Part shown: piece by piece, positions 34,424-43,384 of the stretch
Position numbering within the stretch: the first letter of the stretch is position 1
Layout: every line of letters starts with the position of its first letter
Assembly: GCA_009711785.1 (NCBI GenBank)
Contig: VENA01000017.1
Coordinates: 18,740 to 82,739, forward strand
Source: Bacillota bacterium
GTDB taxonomy: Bacteria; Bacillota; Clostridia; Tissierellales; MES13
DNA: 64,000 bases
Direction: 5' to 3'
Made by a program: the position numbers and the translations under genes
Notes under the pieces: generated by a model
Seen by the model: only the letters and a program-made list of their open reading frames with translations
Told to the model about the DNA's origin: nothing
Database searches by the model: none

Positions 34424-34510
34424 GCTTATTTAAATTTTCGTGTATTATTTTGGAAAAATGATAGATACTAAAAAGTGTGTAAAATTTTAATAAGATTTAG
34501 GAGGGGTTTT

Positions 34511-37500
34511 ATGGTAACAATGAAAACAATGGATGGAAATGAAGCTGCAGCTTACGTTTCTTATGCTTTTACTGATGTAGCAACTATTTATCCGATAACG
34601 CCATCTTCTCCCATGGCAGAAAAGGTGGATTTATGGTCAGCAAATGGGAAGAAGAATTTATTTGGACAGAGAGTAAAAGTTGTTGAGCTTCAGTCAGAAG
34701 GAGGAGCTTCAGGTTCTATGCATGGTTCACTTCAAGGAGGAGCATTAACTACTACTTATACTGCTTCTCAAGGACTTTTATTGATGGTACCTAATATGTA
34801 TAAGATTGCAGGAGAGTTACTACCTGGAGTATTTCATGTAAGTGCAAGGTCATTAGCAGCTCAAGCTTTATCTATTTTTGGAGATCATCAAGATGTTATG
34901 GCAACTAGACAAACTGGAGCCGCTATGATTGCTTCTAATAGTGTTCAAGAAGTAATGGATCTAGGAGGAGTTGCACATCTTGCTGCAATTAAAGCTAGAT
35001 TACCTTTTGTGCATTTCTTTGATGGTTTTAGAACTTCCCATGAAATACAAAAGATTGAAGTTATTGATTATGATGATTATGCTAAGATATTAGATTATAA
35101 TGCAGTACAAGGATTTAGAGATAGATCATTAAATCCTGAAAGACCAGTAGTTAGAGGAACAGCACAGAATCCAGATATATATTTTCAAAATAGAGAAGCA
35201 ATAAACCCATTTTATGATTTGATTCCAGATATAGTGGAAAATTATATGCAAGAAATTAAAAAAATTACAGGAAGAGAATATCATCCATTTAATTATTATG
35301 GTGCTAAAGATGCAGATAAAGTTATTATAGCTATGGGTTCAGGTTGTGAAACAATAGAGGAAACTATTGATTACTTAGTTTCTAAAGGAGAAAAAGTAGG
35401 TATGATAAAGGTTCATTTATATAGACCTTTTTCTAGTAAATACTTTTTCAAAGTTTTACCGAATACAGTGAAGAAAATAGCTGTATTAGATAGAACTAAA
35501 GAGCCCGGAGCTCAAGGAGAGCCATTATATCAAGATGTAAGAAGTCTTTTCTATGAAAAAGATGATAGACCTATAATTGTAGGAGGAAGATATGGTTTAG
35601 GATCTAAAGATACTACACCAGGTCAAATTATTGCAGTTTATGAGAATTTAAAACAAAATCAACCGAAAAATCACTTTACTATTGGAATTGAAGATGATGT
35701 TACCAATACATCATTAGATTATAATAATACAGACACATCTCCAGAGGATACAATTAAATGTAAATTATGGGGCTTAGGTTCTGATGGTACTGTTGGTGCA
35801 AATAAAATAGCAATAAAAATCATAGGAGATAAAACAGATTTATATGCTCAAGGATATTTTTCATATGATAGTAAAAAATCCGGCGGAACTACAATTTCAC
35901 ATTTGAGATTTGGAAAACAACCAATAAAATCAACTTATTTAGTACATGATGCAGATTATATTGCGTGTCATAATAAATCCTATATAAACAATTATGATTT
36001 ACTTGAAGGGCTTAAAAAACAAGGAACATTTGTACTTAACTGTCCCTGGAATCAAGAGGAATTAGAAGAAAAATTACCAAATAATATTAAAAAAGAAATA
36101 GCACAAAAAGAAGCTAATTTTTATGTAATAGATGCTGTGAAAATAGCTAAAGATATAGGTCTTGGTGGCAGAATTAATATGGTAATGCAATCTGCATTTT
36201 TTAAACTAGCTAAAGTATTACCTATAGAGGATGCAATAAAATATTTAAAAGAGTCAATAGAAAAGACCTATGGTAAAAAGGGAAGAAAAGTAGTAGAAAT
36301 GAACTTTAAAGCTGTTGAAAAAGGGCTAGATGGACTTATGAAAATTGACGTTCCGGAGGCTTGGAAAACTTTAAATATACAAGAAGAAAGGAATTTAGAG
36401 GAGCCTGAATTCGTAAGAAATATCCAAAGACCTATGGCTAAACATAAAGGTGATAGTTTACCGATAAGTGCCTTTAAAGGAATGGAAGATGGAAGTTTTC
36501 CATTAGGAACAACAGCCTATGAGAAACGTGGCATAGCTGTAACTATTCCACAGTGGCAAACTGAAAATTGTATACAATGTAATCAATGTGCTTTGGTTTG
36601 TCCTCATGCTGTTATTAGACCATTTTTATTAAATGAAGATGAAAAAAATAATGCTCCTGAAGACTTTGATACTAAGAAAGCTTTAGGCAAAGATTTAAAG
36701 GGATTAGAATACAGAATCCAAATAAGTCCACTAGATTGTACTGGTTGTGGAGTTTGCGCTAATGTTTGTCCTGCTAAGGAAAAAGCATTAGTTATGGTAG
36801 ATGCTGAAAAGGAAATAAAAAGACAAATTAATAATTGGGAATATGTATCTAAAGAAGTTAGTATAAAAGATAATTTAATGAATATTAAAACTGTAAAGGG
36901 TAGTCAATTTGCACAACCATTACTAGAGTTTTCAGGAGCTTGTGCAGGGTGCGGAGAGACACCTTACTTAAAATTAGTTACACAGCTTTATGGTGATAGG
37001 ATGATGATAGCAAATGCAACGGGGTGTTCTTCTATATGGGGAGCAAGTGCACCTTCTGTACCTTTTACAGTAAATAAAGAAGGCAAGGGTCCTGCTTGGG
37101 CAAATTCTTTATTTGAAGATAATGCTGAATTTGGTTATGGAATGTATTTAGCAGTTACTCAAATAAGAGAAGGAATAAAAGAAGATATGCTAAAAGTAAT
37201 AGAAAATGGTGCTGATAATGAATTAAAAGGAGTATTTAATCAGTGGATAGAAAATATGAATAGTACTACTGGTTCAAAAGAAGCAAGTGAAAAAGTAGTA
37301 AAATTATTAACAAGTAATTATAAAGAAAATAAATTAGCTCAAAAAATATTAGATAAAAAGGATTTTCTAATTAAAAAATCCCAATGGATAGTAGGCGGAG
37401 ATGGTTGGGCATATGATATAGGATATGGAGGTTTAGATCATGTGTTAGCATCTGGTGATGATGTAAATGTGTTAGTATTTGATACAGAAGTTTATTCTAA

Positions 37501-38029
37501 TACAGGAGGTCAGTCATCTAAAGCCACACCTACAGCTGCAGCAGCTAAATTTGCTGCTTCAGGTAAAAAAATAAGGAAAAAAGATCTTGGAATGATGGCA
37601 ATGAGTTATGGATATGTGTATGTAGCTCAAATATCATTAGGGGCTAATATGAATCAAACTATAAAAGCCATAAAGGAAGCAGAAGAATATGATGGTCCTT
37701 CTTTAATAATTGGTTATGCTCCATGCATTAACCATGGTATTAGACAGGGTATGGGATCTTCGATAAATCAAGAAAAAAGAGCAGTAGATTCTGGATATTG
37801 GCATCTTTATAGATATAATCCAGATTTTAAAAATGAAGGAAAGAATCCTTTTACTTTAGATTCAAAAGAACCTAAAGAGTCATTTAAAGAATTTATTTTA
37901 AGTGAAGTTAGGTACTCTCAAATTAAAAATACATTCCCTGAATTAGCAGAGGAATTATATTCAAAAGCTGAAAAAGATGCTAAGGAAAGATATAAAAATT
38001 ATAAACGTTTATCTGAAATGAAATATTAA
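34511..38029 (+). CDS. nifJ: Pyruvate:ferredoxin (flavodoxin) oxidoreductase
   Basis: This one-chain enzyme oxidises pyruvate to acetyl-CoA and CO2 and reduces ferredoxin, the central energy step of clostridial fermentation. AGGAGGGG fits ATG 34511 (MVTMKTMDGNEAA), giving 1172 residues. Domains in order: pyruvate-binding and pyrimidine domain (YPITPSSPMAE); CoA-binding domain; EKR region; two 4Fe-4S sites near residues 690-760 (CIQCNQCALVCPH and CTGCGVCANVCP); CAGCGETPY for a third cluster; and the TPP domain with GDGWAYDIGYGGLDHV and TEVYSNTGGQ. Full length, no breaks. Own transcript between two terminators. Confidence 0.97.
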   Translation: MVTMKTMDGNEAAAYVSYAFTDVATIYPITPSSPMAEKVDLWSANGKKNLFGQRVKVVELQSEGGASGSMHGSLQGGALTTTYTASQGLLLMVPNMYKIAGELLPGVFHVSARSLAAQALSIFGDHQDVMATRQTGAAMIASNSVQEVMDLGGVAHLAAIKARLPFVHFFDGFRTSHEIQKIEVIDYDDYAKILDYNAVQGFRDRSLNPERPVVRGTAQNPDIYFQNREAINPFYDLIPDIVENYMQEIKKITGREYHPFNYYGAKDADKVIIAMGSGCETIEETIDYLVSKGEKVGMIKVHLYRPFSSKYFFKVLPNTVKKIAVLDRTKEPGAQGEPLYQDVRSLFYEKDDRPIIVGGRYGLGSKDTTPGQIIAVYENLKQNQPKNHFTIGIEDDVTNTSLDYNNTDTSPEDTIKCKLWGLGSDGTVGANKIAIKIIGDKTDLYAQGYFSYDSKKSGGTTISHLRFGKQPIKSTYLVHDADYIACHNKSYINNYDLLEGLKKQGTFVLNCPWNQEELEEKLPNNIKKEIAQKEANFYVIDAVKIAKDIGLGGRINMVMQSAFFKLAKVLPIEDAIKYLKESIEKTYGKKGRKVVEMNFKAVEKGLDGLMKIDVPEAWKTLNIQEERNLEEPEFVRNIQRPMAKHKGDSLPISAFKGMEDGSFPLGTTAYEKRGIAVTIPQWQTENCIQCNQCALVCPHAVIRPFLLNEDEKNNAPEDFDTKKALGKDLKGLEYRIQISPLDCTGCGVCANVCPAKEKALVMVDAEKEIKRQINNWEYVSKEVSIKDNLMNIKTVKGSQFAQPLLEFSGACAGCGETPYLKLVTQLYGDRMMIANATGCSSIWGASAPSVPFTVNKEGKGPAWANSLFEDNAEFGYGMYLAVTQIREGIKEDMLKVIENGADNELKGVFNQWIENMNSTTGSKEASEKVVKLLTSNYKENKLAQKILDKKDFLIKKSQWIVGGDGWAYDIGYGGLDHVLASGDDVNVLVFDTEVYSNTGGQSSKATPTAAAAKFAASGKKIRKKDLGMMAMSYGYVYVAQISLGANMNQTIKAIKEAEEYDGPSLIIGYAPCINHGIRQGMGSSINQEKRAVDSGYWHLYRYNPDFKNEGKNPFTLDSKEPKESFKEFILSEVRYSQIKNTFPELAEELYSKAEKDAKERYKNYKRLSEMKY

Positions 38030-38031
38030 AG

Positions 38032-38063
38032 AAATGAGGAAATCCTAGGATTTCCTCATTTTT
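38032..38063. terminator. Bidirectional terminator of nifJ and DUF3787 gene
   Basis: AAATGAGGAAATCC (38032-38045) pairs perfectly with GGATTTCCTCATTT (38048-38061). It overlaps the stop codon of the reverse gene. Confidence 0.75.
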
Positions 38064-38217
38064 GGTTCTTATCAACCCACTCTTTAGCATTTTCTACTTC
38101 CATTTCAGAAGGTATAGCAACATTTGACTCATCTTTTTGTTTTTGAATATTCGCCCATGCAGCGGTTTTATGGTTTTCTATAGGTTGATTGTTTTTGATA
38201 TTTAATTTTTTATCCAT
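38056..38217 (-). CDS. DUF3787 family small protein
   Basis: GAGGAG on the reverse strand precedes the ATG at 38217. The 53-residue product reads MDKKLNIKNNQ, then the family signature HKTAAWANI, then a linker, then IPSEMEVENAKEWVDKNQ at the end. Such short DUF3787 proteins are common in Clostridia and have no known function. It is below usual ORF size limits but is well supported by the signature and binding site. Convergent with nifJ. Confidence 0.8.
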   Translation of the reverse strand: MDKKLNIKNNQPIENHKTAAWANIQKQKDESNVAIPSEMEVENAKEWVDKNQK

Positions 38218-38302
38218 TTTATCACTCCTCTTTATATATTATTTGCACTTTTTTGAAAATTATAAAATATAATATATAATAAAAATATTTTTAAAAATAT
38301 AT

Positions 38303-38331
38303 TTGACATTAAGTTATAAATATTGTATACT
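38303..38331 (+). promoter_or_regulatory. SigA-type promoter of the tRNA cluster
   Basis: TTGACA (38303-38308) and TATACT (38326-38331), 17 bases apart, 30 bases before the first tRNA. Confidence 0.88.
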
Positions 38332-38360
38332 AGTTCTTGTCGTCAGAAAAAAACAAGGAT

Positions 38361-38436
38361 GCCCAGATAGCTCAGTCGGTAGAGCAGGGGACTGAAAATC
38401 CCCGTGTCGGTGGTTCGATTCCGCCTCTGGGCACCA
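38361..38436 (+). tRNA. tRNA-Phe (GAA)
   Basis: The 76-base sequence folds as a full cloverleaf: acceptor GCCCAGA/TCTGGGC, D arm GCTC...GAGC, anticodon loop CTGAAAA with anticodon GAA, and the T arm with GGTTCGATTCC. CCA is encoded and the discriminator base is A. It can pair with the UUC specifier and UGGU of the pheST T-box in this window. Confidence 0.97.
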
Positions 38437-38451
38437 TTTAAAATAAAATTT

Positions 38452-38526
38452 GCGGAAGTGGCTCAGTGGTAGAGCATCGCCTTGCCAAGGCGAGGGTCGC
38501 GGGTTCGAATCCCGTCTTCCGCTCCA
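38452..38526 (+). tRNA. tRNA-Gly (GCC)
   Basis: 75 bases with acceptor GCGGAAG/CTTCCGC, anticodon loop TTGCCAA (anticodon GCC), T arm GGGTTCGAATCCC, encoded CCA and discriminator T. Confidence 0.97.
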
Positions 38527-38535
38527 TCTAGATAT

Positions 38536-38609
38536 GGCGGCATAGCCAAGTGGTAAGGCAGAGGACTGCAAATCCTTTATCCCCAGTTCAAATCTGGGTG
38601 CCGCCTCCA
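38536..38609 (+). tRNA. tRNA-Cys (GCA)
   Basis: 74 bases with acceptor GGCGGCA/TGCCGCC, anticodon loop CTGCAAA (anticodon GCA), T arm CCAGTTCAAATCTGG, encoded CCA and discriminator T. Confidence 0.96.
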
Positions 38610-38619
38610 TACGATATTT

Positions 38620-38646
38620 AATCTCCTATTAGGAGATTTTTTTTTG
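38620..38646 (+). terminator. Intrinsic terminator of the tRNA cluster
   Basis: AATCTCC pairs with GGAGATT, followed by a run of eight Ts. Confidence 0.85.
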
Positions 38647-38722
38647 TAAAAAATTGTTATAACTATAGTTTGAAAGGTTAGTAATAAAAATATAAGATTC
38701 TATTAATAATAAGGGTGATATA

Positions 38723-39466
38723 ATGAAAAATCCATTCATGCCAGATGAAAAAAGTGATTTAGTTATTGTAGATGGAAGGGCAAGTGAAGAAATAATAAAG
38801 GGATTAAAAATTCTAGATTTAGATATAGTAAAAACTATCAAATGTGAAGAAGTATACGAAGCAATATCTTATCATCCAGATATAGTAATACATCCGTTAA
38901 ATGAAAATACACTTATTGTAGCACCTAATGTGTACGATTATTACAAAGACTTATTTAAGTTAAAAAAAATAAAAGTAATTAAAGGAGAAAAATGGTTAAA
39001 AAGAAACTATCCTAATAATGTTGCATATAATGTAGCAAGAGTTTCAGGATATGCAATACATAATTTTAAACATACAGACCCAAAATTAAAATTCTATCTT
39101 AAAAAAGCTGGGATTGAGATGATAAATGTAAATCAAGGATATTCTAAATGTTCGATAGCAAATGTATCAAAGAATACTATAATAACTTCTGATCCTTCAA
39201 TTTTTAAAGCATTAAATAATTTTAATATTAACATATTAAATATAGAAAAGGGTTTTATTGAACTTCCAGGATTGAATTATGGTTTTATTGGCGGAAGTAC
39301 AGGATATATAGGAAATGATAAAGTATTGTTTACAGGTAGTCTAGGTAATCATCCTGATCAAGTTAAGATTTTAAATTTTTTAGATAAGCTTAAAAAAGAA
39401 CCTATCTTTTTATCAAGAAAAAAAATTATAGATCTGGGTTCAATCATTCCTTTAAAATACATTTAA
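38723..39466 (+). CDS. Conserved clostridial protein (DUF6873-like)
   Basis: 247 residues from ATG 38723 (GGGTGAT upstream). It is soluble and has about four repeated stretches of hydrophobic-x-Asn/Gly type: HPLNENTLIVAPNVY, VNQGYSKCSIANV, IEKGFIELPGLNYGFIGG, ILFTGSLGNHPD-like, and ends LSRKKIIDLGSIIPL. I recall this as a conserved Clostridia family, probably DUF6873, with a repeat pattern similar to amidinotransferase-type propellers (inference). Catalytic residues cannot be assigned with confidence. It precedes ytxC by 71 bases and may share its transcript. Confidence 0.6.
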   Translation: MKNPFMPDEKSDLVIVDGRASEEIIKGLKILDLDIVKTIKCEEVYEAISYHPDIVIHPLNENTLIVAPNVYDYYKDLFKLKKIKVIKGEKWLKRNYPNNVAYNVARVSGYAIHNFKHTDPKLKFYLKKAGIEMINVNQGYSKCSIANVSKNTIITSDPSIFKALNNFNINILNIEKGFIELPGLNYGFIGGSTGYIGNDKVLFTGSLGNHPDQVKILNFLDKLKKEPIFLSRKKIIDLGSIIPLKYI

Positions 39467-39537
39467 GTAATAAAGTACTGTGAATATGGTAAACATATTT
39501 TCACATACTACTAATACAGGTGAAAGGAGTGACAAAA

Positions 39538-40440
39538 GTGGAATTGCTCTCTATAGGATTTGATAGTAAATTACAGAAAGTTAAAGAAGTATTTGACAAG
39601 AAATCCATTCTTCTTAAAGAAGAATTATATATAGATAAAAGAACTAAAAAAATTGGGAATACAATTTTTTTAAAGTATGAACTTGAAGATGAAAAGAATA
39701 AATATGTAAATACAAAGAATATTTTAAAATATTATATTGCAGATGTTATAACAGATATAGTTATTGATTTGTATCAAGATAAACTACTAAAAAGGATAAT
39801 AAACGATAGGTGTTATTATTTAGAAAATTGCGAAAAAGAAGAAATTTTAGAAGAGACAAAGAAAAGAATTAGAAATGATAAACTAACAATAAACAAAATT
39901 AGAGCCAAAGCAAATGAAAAGTCAAAGGTTTTAAAGGAAGTGTTAGATTATTTAGAAAGTAATGATGAAATAATTTTAGAAGGTTTTATATCATTTAGAT
40001 TAAGATTTTTAGTTAATTATCTAGAAGATACTTTAGACAATGTGTTAGATGATTTTGTTATAGAAAGAGAATATAAAGAGTTTATTAAGATATTACGTTA
40101 TTTTGTTGAAATTCAAGAACCTAAAATAAATACTGTGAACGTAATTATTTATGAAGATAATAAATATGAATTGTATGATATTAAAAAAAGACTTATAAAT
40201 AATGAATTCCTTGAAGAGATAGCAAAGGAAATGTCAGAGAATAATATGAATTATGAAGATTTACTTATAAGCTCTTTAATAACTATAGCCCCTAAAAATA
40301 TTGTTCTTCACTTATATGATAAGAAAAAAAGTGAAAAGATCGTAGAAATAATTAAAAATGTATTTGAAAACAAAGTTGAGATCTGTAGTGGATGTACTTT
40401 TTGCCTTTCAGTAAAAGAAAATATGAAAAACAAAAGATAA
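39538..40440 (+). CDS. ytxC: Sporulation protein YtxC
   Basis: AAAGGAG at 39523-39529 fits GTG 39538 (MELLSIGFDS); earlier in-frame GTGs overlap the site. 300 residues. The family core is EGFISFRLRFLVNYLE and IEREYKEFIKILRYFVEIQEPK, and the end has two Cys (CSGCTFCLS). YtxC belongs to a family named for a putative sporulation role, with no known biochemistry. In Bacillus it lies just before thrS, as it does here with two genes between. A 16-bp terminator overlaps its stop. Confidence 0.88.
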   Translation: MELLSIGFDSKLQKVKEVFDKKSILLKEELYIDKRTKKIGNTIFLKYELEDEKNKYVNTKNILKYYIADVITDIVIDLYQDKLLKRIINDRCYYLENCEKEEILEETKKRIRNDKLTINKIRAKANEKSKVLKEVLDYLESNDEIILEGFISFRLRFLVNYLEDTLDNVLDDFVIEREYKEFIKILRYFVEIQEPKINTVNVIIYEDNKYELYDIKKRLINNEFLEEIAKEMSENNMNYEDLLISSLITIAPKNIVLHLYDKKKSEKIVEIIKNVFENKVEICSGCTFCLSVKENMKNKR

Positions 40441-40478
40441 AGCAACTTTTCTTTAAGAGAAGTTGCTTTATCTTTTGT
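40433..40478 (+). terminator. Intrinsic terminator after ytxC
   Basis: The arms 40433-40448 and 40460-40475 form a 16-bp stem containing GCAACTT/AAGTTGC. The stem overlaps the stop codon, with T4 in the tail. Confidence 0.8.
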
Positions 40479-40586
40479 TATGTTATAATAAAATTTAGAA
40501 AAATAGATTAATTATTAGTAGGTGTTTTACTTATAATTCTAATGTGGTATAATAATATGGTTAATAAATGACACAGGAGTGGTACA

Positions 40587-41189
40587 ATGAGCATAATTAA
40601 ATTACTTATTTTGGCAATCGTAGCAGCGATGATAGGATGGTTTACTAATATTATAGCAATTAAGTTGATATTTAGACCATTATATCCTATAAAAATCCCT
40701 GTATTAAATTTTGAAATCCAGGGTCTTATACCTAAAAGAAAAGAAGAAATAGCAAAGAGTGTTGGGGATGTAGTTGAAGAAGAATTATTAAATATAAGGG
40801 ATATAATAGAAAGAATTATTGAAGATGAAGATATAAGTAAGATTAAATTCATACTAAAACGGAGAATAAATAATATTGTTGATGAAAAATTACCGGCTTT
40901 AATTCCTAGTAGCATTAAAAATATGATTTCAGAATACGTAGATGAAATTGTTGATTCAGAAGGAGATAAAATTTTAAAACAGTTAATTGAAGAAACTATA
41001 GATAATGCTACTGAAAGAGTTAGTATTGCTGATATTGTAGAAGAAAAGATTAATTCTTACGATATAGATAAATTAGAAAGAATAATAATTACGATTGCAA
41101 AAAAAGAACTAAAACACATAGAAATCTTAGGTGGAGTTTTAGGATTTTTCATAGGAATAATTCAAGGTATAATAGTTTTAAATTTTTAG
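40587..41189 (+). CDS. DUF445 family membrane protein
   Basis: 200 residues from ATG 40587 (AGGAGTGG upstream). It has an N-terminal helix continuing into the family signature GWFTNIIAIKLIFRPLYPIKI and LIPKRKEEIAKSVGDVV, a long charged helical middle domain of about 110 residues, and a C-terminal hairpin (LGGVLGFFIGIIQGIIVL). This is the short Firmicute form of DUF445, related to YheB. The function is not known; the topology suggests two membrane ends around a soluble coiled region. Own terminator. Confidence 0.88.
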   Translation: MSIIKLLILAIVAAMIGWFTNIIAIKLIFRPLYPIKIPVLNFEIQGLIPKRKEEIAKSVGDVVEEELLNIRDIIERIIEDEDISKIKFILKRRINNIVDEKLPALIPSSIKNMISEYVDEIVDSEGDKILKQLIEETIDNATERVSIADIVEEKINSYDIDKLERIIITIAKKELKHIEILGGVLGFFIGIIQGIIVLNF

Positions 41190-41197
41190 GTATAGAT

Positions 41198-41230
41198 ATG
41201 ACAATTCTTATAAGGATTGTCATTTTTTAT
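41198..41230 (+). terminator. Intrinsic terminator after DUF445 gene
   Basis: ATGACAAT (41198-41205) pairs with ATTGTCAT (41216-41223) around a self-complementary CTTATAAG, followed by T6. Confidence 0.82.
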
Positions 41231-41319
41231 TTGCAAAATAGTCTTATGCCCATAACATAATTTTATTTTACAGTAATATAATTATAAAGAAAGTAAAAAT
41301 TTTAAAAGGGGGCTAAACT

Positions 41320-42990
41320 ATGAATGCTTTATTACTTGCTATTTTAACTTATGCTGGATTTATTATTGCTTATAAAACGTATGGAAAATTTCTAGGAGAT
41401 AAGTTGTTTGAATTGAGTGGAAGTGCAGTAACGCCAGCAAATGAGATAAATGATGGCATAGATTATGTACCTACGAAAAAAAGAATATTATTTGGGCATC
41501 ACTTTACATCAATAGCTGGGACAGGACCAATTGTTGGACCGGCAATAGGAGTTATATGGGGATGGTTACCTGCAGTTATTTGGGTATTTGTAGGTTCAAT
41601 TTTCATGGGGGCTGTACATGATTTTGGCGCATTGGTAATTTCATCAAGGAAAAAGGGAAAATCTCTTGGAGATGTAACAAAAGATATAGTAAGTCCTACT
41701 TCAAGAAATTTATTTTTAATAATTATCTTTTTCTTATTATTAATAGTTATAGCAATATTTGCAATGATAATAGGTAAATTATTTATAATGTATCCTGCAT
41801 CTATATTCCCTGTATGGATGGAGATACCTATAGCTTTAGCTTTAGGATATTTAGTATATAAAAAGGGTAAAAATATCAATTTATTATCCATAGTTGCAAT
41901 AATTCTTATGTATTTTACTATATGGATTGGAGCTACATACTTAAATGATATCCATATACCTGAATTGTTTGGAATGCAAGAAATAATAGTATGGGTAGTT
42001 GTATTAATGATATATGCATTTATTGCTTCTATACTGCCAGTACAAAAATTATTACAACCTAGAGATTATATAAACTCCCATGAACTTATAGTGGCTATGG
42101 GTTTATTAATACTTGGATTAATTTTTGTACACCCTACTATTGTGGCACCAGCTGTTAGATTAGGTATAAAAGATGCACCACCAATGTTACCATTTTTATT
42201 TATCACTATAGCTTGTGGTGCAATTTCTGGATTCCATAGTTTAGTATCTTCTGGAACATCATCAAAACAATTAGCAAATGAAAGGGATGCTAAACATATA
42301 GGTTATGGCGGAATGCTTATGGAAGGTGCTTTAGCTATTTTGGTAATTTTAGCTTGTACTGCTGGTTTAGGAGATACAGCAGCTTGGACCTCAAGATATG
42401 TCGATTGGTCAAGTGCTAGTGGTCTAGGAGCAAAATTAAGTGCTTTTATAGATGGTGGTGCTAATTTTATTTCAGGTCTTGGTATAAGTTTGGGATTTGC
42501 AAAAACATTATTAGCAGTTTTTGTTGTTAGTTTTGCTGCCACAACTCTAGATACAGCGACAAGGATTCAAAGATATGTTGTTAGTGAGATAGCAGAAGGA
42601 ATGAAAATAAAACCACTTACAACTAAAAATGGTTCAACTTTATTTGCAGTAATAACAGCTATATTGCTTGCTATGGCAAAACCAGGTGGAGCAGGTGCAA
42701 TGATATTATGGCCATTATTTGGAGCTTCTAATCAATTATTAGCAGGCTTAGCATTAATGATAATAACTGTTTACTTAGCTAAAAAAGGAAAACGTATATC
42801 ATATACTTTAATACCTATGATATTTATGATGATTATGACAGGTTGGGGTATGATTCATAATATCATTGGATATGCAAGCAAAGCAGATTATTTATTACTA
42901 ATAATAGGTATAATTATTATGGTCTTAGAGTTATGGATGATATTTGAAGCTTACAGAGTAATAAAAAAAGCAAAAAAGAAAACAGTTTAA
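41320..42990 (+). CDS. cstA: Carbon starvation protein CstA family transporter
   Basis: 556 residues with about 16 hydrophobic helices, from ATG 41320 (GGGGGC upstream). Family features: GHHFTSIAGTGPIVGPAIG near residue 60, GAVHDFGALVISSRKKGKSLG, GFHSLVSSGTSSKQL, and DTATRIQRYVVSE near 410. CstA-type proteins take up pyruvate or peptides in other bacteria. Pyruvate uptake would suit a cell with PFOR, but this is inference. Single gene between two terminators. Length is that of the shorter Firmicute branch, not the roughly 700-residue E. coli CstA. Confidence 0.92.
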   Translation: MNALLLAILTYAGFIIAYKTYGKFLGDKLFELSGSAVTPANEINDGIDYVPTKKRILFGHHFTSIAGTGPIVGPAIGVIWGWLPAVIWVFVGSIFMGAVHDFGALVISSRKKGKSLGDVTKDIVSPTSRNLFLIIIFFLLLIVIAIFAMIIGKLFIMYPASIFPVWMEIPIALALGYLVYKKGKNINLLSIVAIILMYFTIWIGATYLNDIHIPELFGMQEIIVWVVVLMIYAFIASILPVQKLLQPRDYINSHELIVAMGLLILGLIFVHPTIVAPAVRLGIKDAPPMLPFLFITIACGAISGFHSLVSSGTSSKQLANERDAKHIGYGGMLMEGALAILVILACTAGLGDTAAWTSRYVDWSSASGLGAKLSAFIDGGANFISGLGISLGFAKTLLAVFVVSFAATTLDTATRIQRYVVSEIAEGMKIKPLTTKNGSTLFAVITAILLAMAKPGGAGAMILWPLFGASNQLLAGLALMIITVYLAKKGKRISYTLIPMIFMMIMTGWGMIHNIIGYASKADYLLLIIGIIIMVLELWMIFEAYRVIKKAKKKTV

Positions 42991-42997
42991 CTAAAAT

Positions 42998-43026
42998 AGG
43001 CTATGGAGTTTTATCCATAGCCTTTA
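42998..43026 (+). terminator. Intrinsic terminator after cstA
   Basis: AGGCTATGGA (42998-43007) pairs perfectly with TCCATAGCCT (43014-43023), followed by TTAAT. Confidence 0.75.
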
Positions 43027-43075
43027 ATCTATCCTAATAAAAATTAAAGATTTATTAAGAATATGTATAATTTTC

Positions 43076-43104
43076 TTGACAATAATATAAAATATATCTA
43101 TAAT
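43076..43104 (+). promoter_or_regulatory. SigA-type promoter of the thrS T-box transcript
   Basis: Perfect TTGACA (43076-43081) and TATAAT (43099-43104) with a 17-base spacer. Confidence 0.92.
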
Positions 43105-43124
43105 ATATTAAAACCAGAAAATCA

Positions 43125-43356
43125 AAAACATTGATAGGAAGAGTAAATTAGACACAGTTTACAGAGAGAAATCTCCGAAGGTTGCGAGGGATTTTAAATA
43201 TGCCTAATTGAAAACTAACCTGGAGTTGTATCCGAAACCGTGTAGGGTAAGGATTACCGTTGATTGCGTTAAGATCTTAGAGTTTCAATTAGGGTGGAAC
43301 CACGGGTATATACTCTCGTCCCTAGACTAAGAAGTCTAGAGATGGGAGTTTTTTAT
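43125..43356 (+). promoter_or_regulatory. T-box leader, threonine specifier
   Basis: Stem I shows AGTA (43142-43145). The specifier loop has GAA-A-ACT (ACT at 43214-43216) before the CCT that pairs with AGG; an overlapping ACC is also a Thr codon. The T-box core is AGGGTGGAACCACGGG near 43291. Its TGGA differs from the TGGT of the Val and Phe leaders, as expected if tRNA-Thr has discriminator U. A long terminator (43312-43350) with T6 ends the leader. Uncharged tRNA-Thr should induce thrS. Confidence 0.95.
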
Positions 43357-43384
43357 TTATATAATAATTCAGAGGAGGGAGAAT

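Noticed and set aside
38314..38610. 98-residue reverse-strand ORF with [21 protein letters not shown] sequence
   Set aside because: It is the antisense of the three tRNA genes. This kind of peptide is a well-known false annotation over tRNA clusters.
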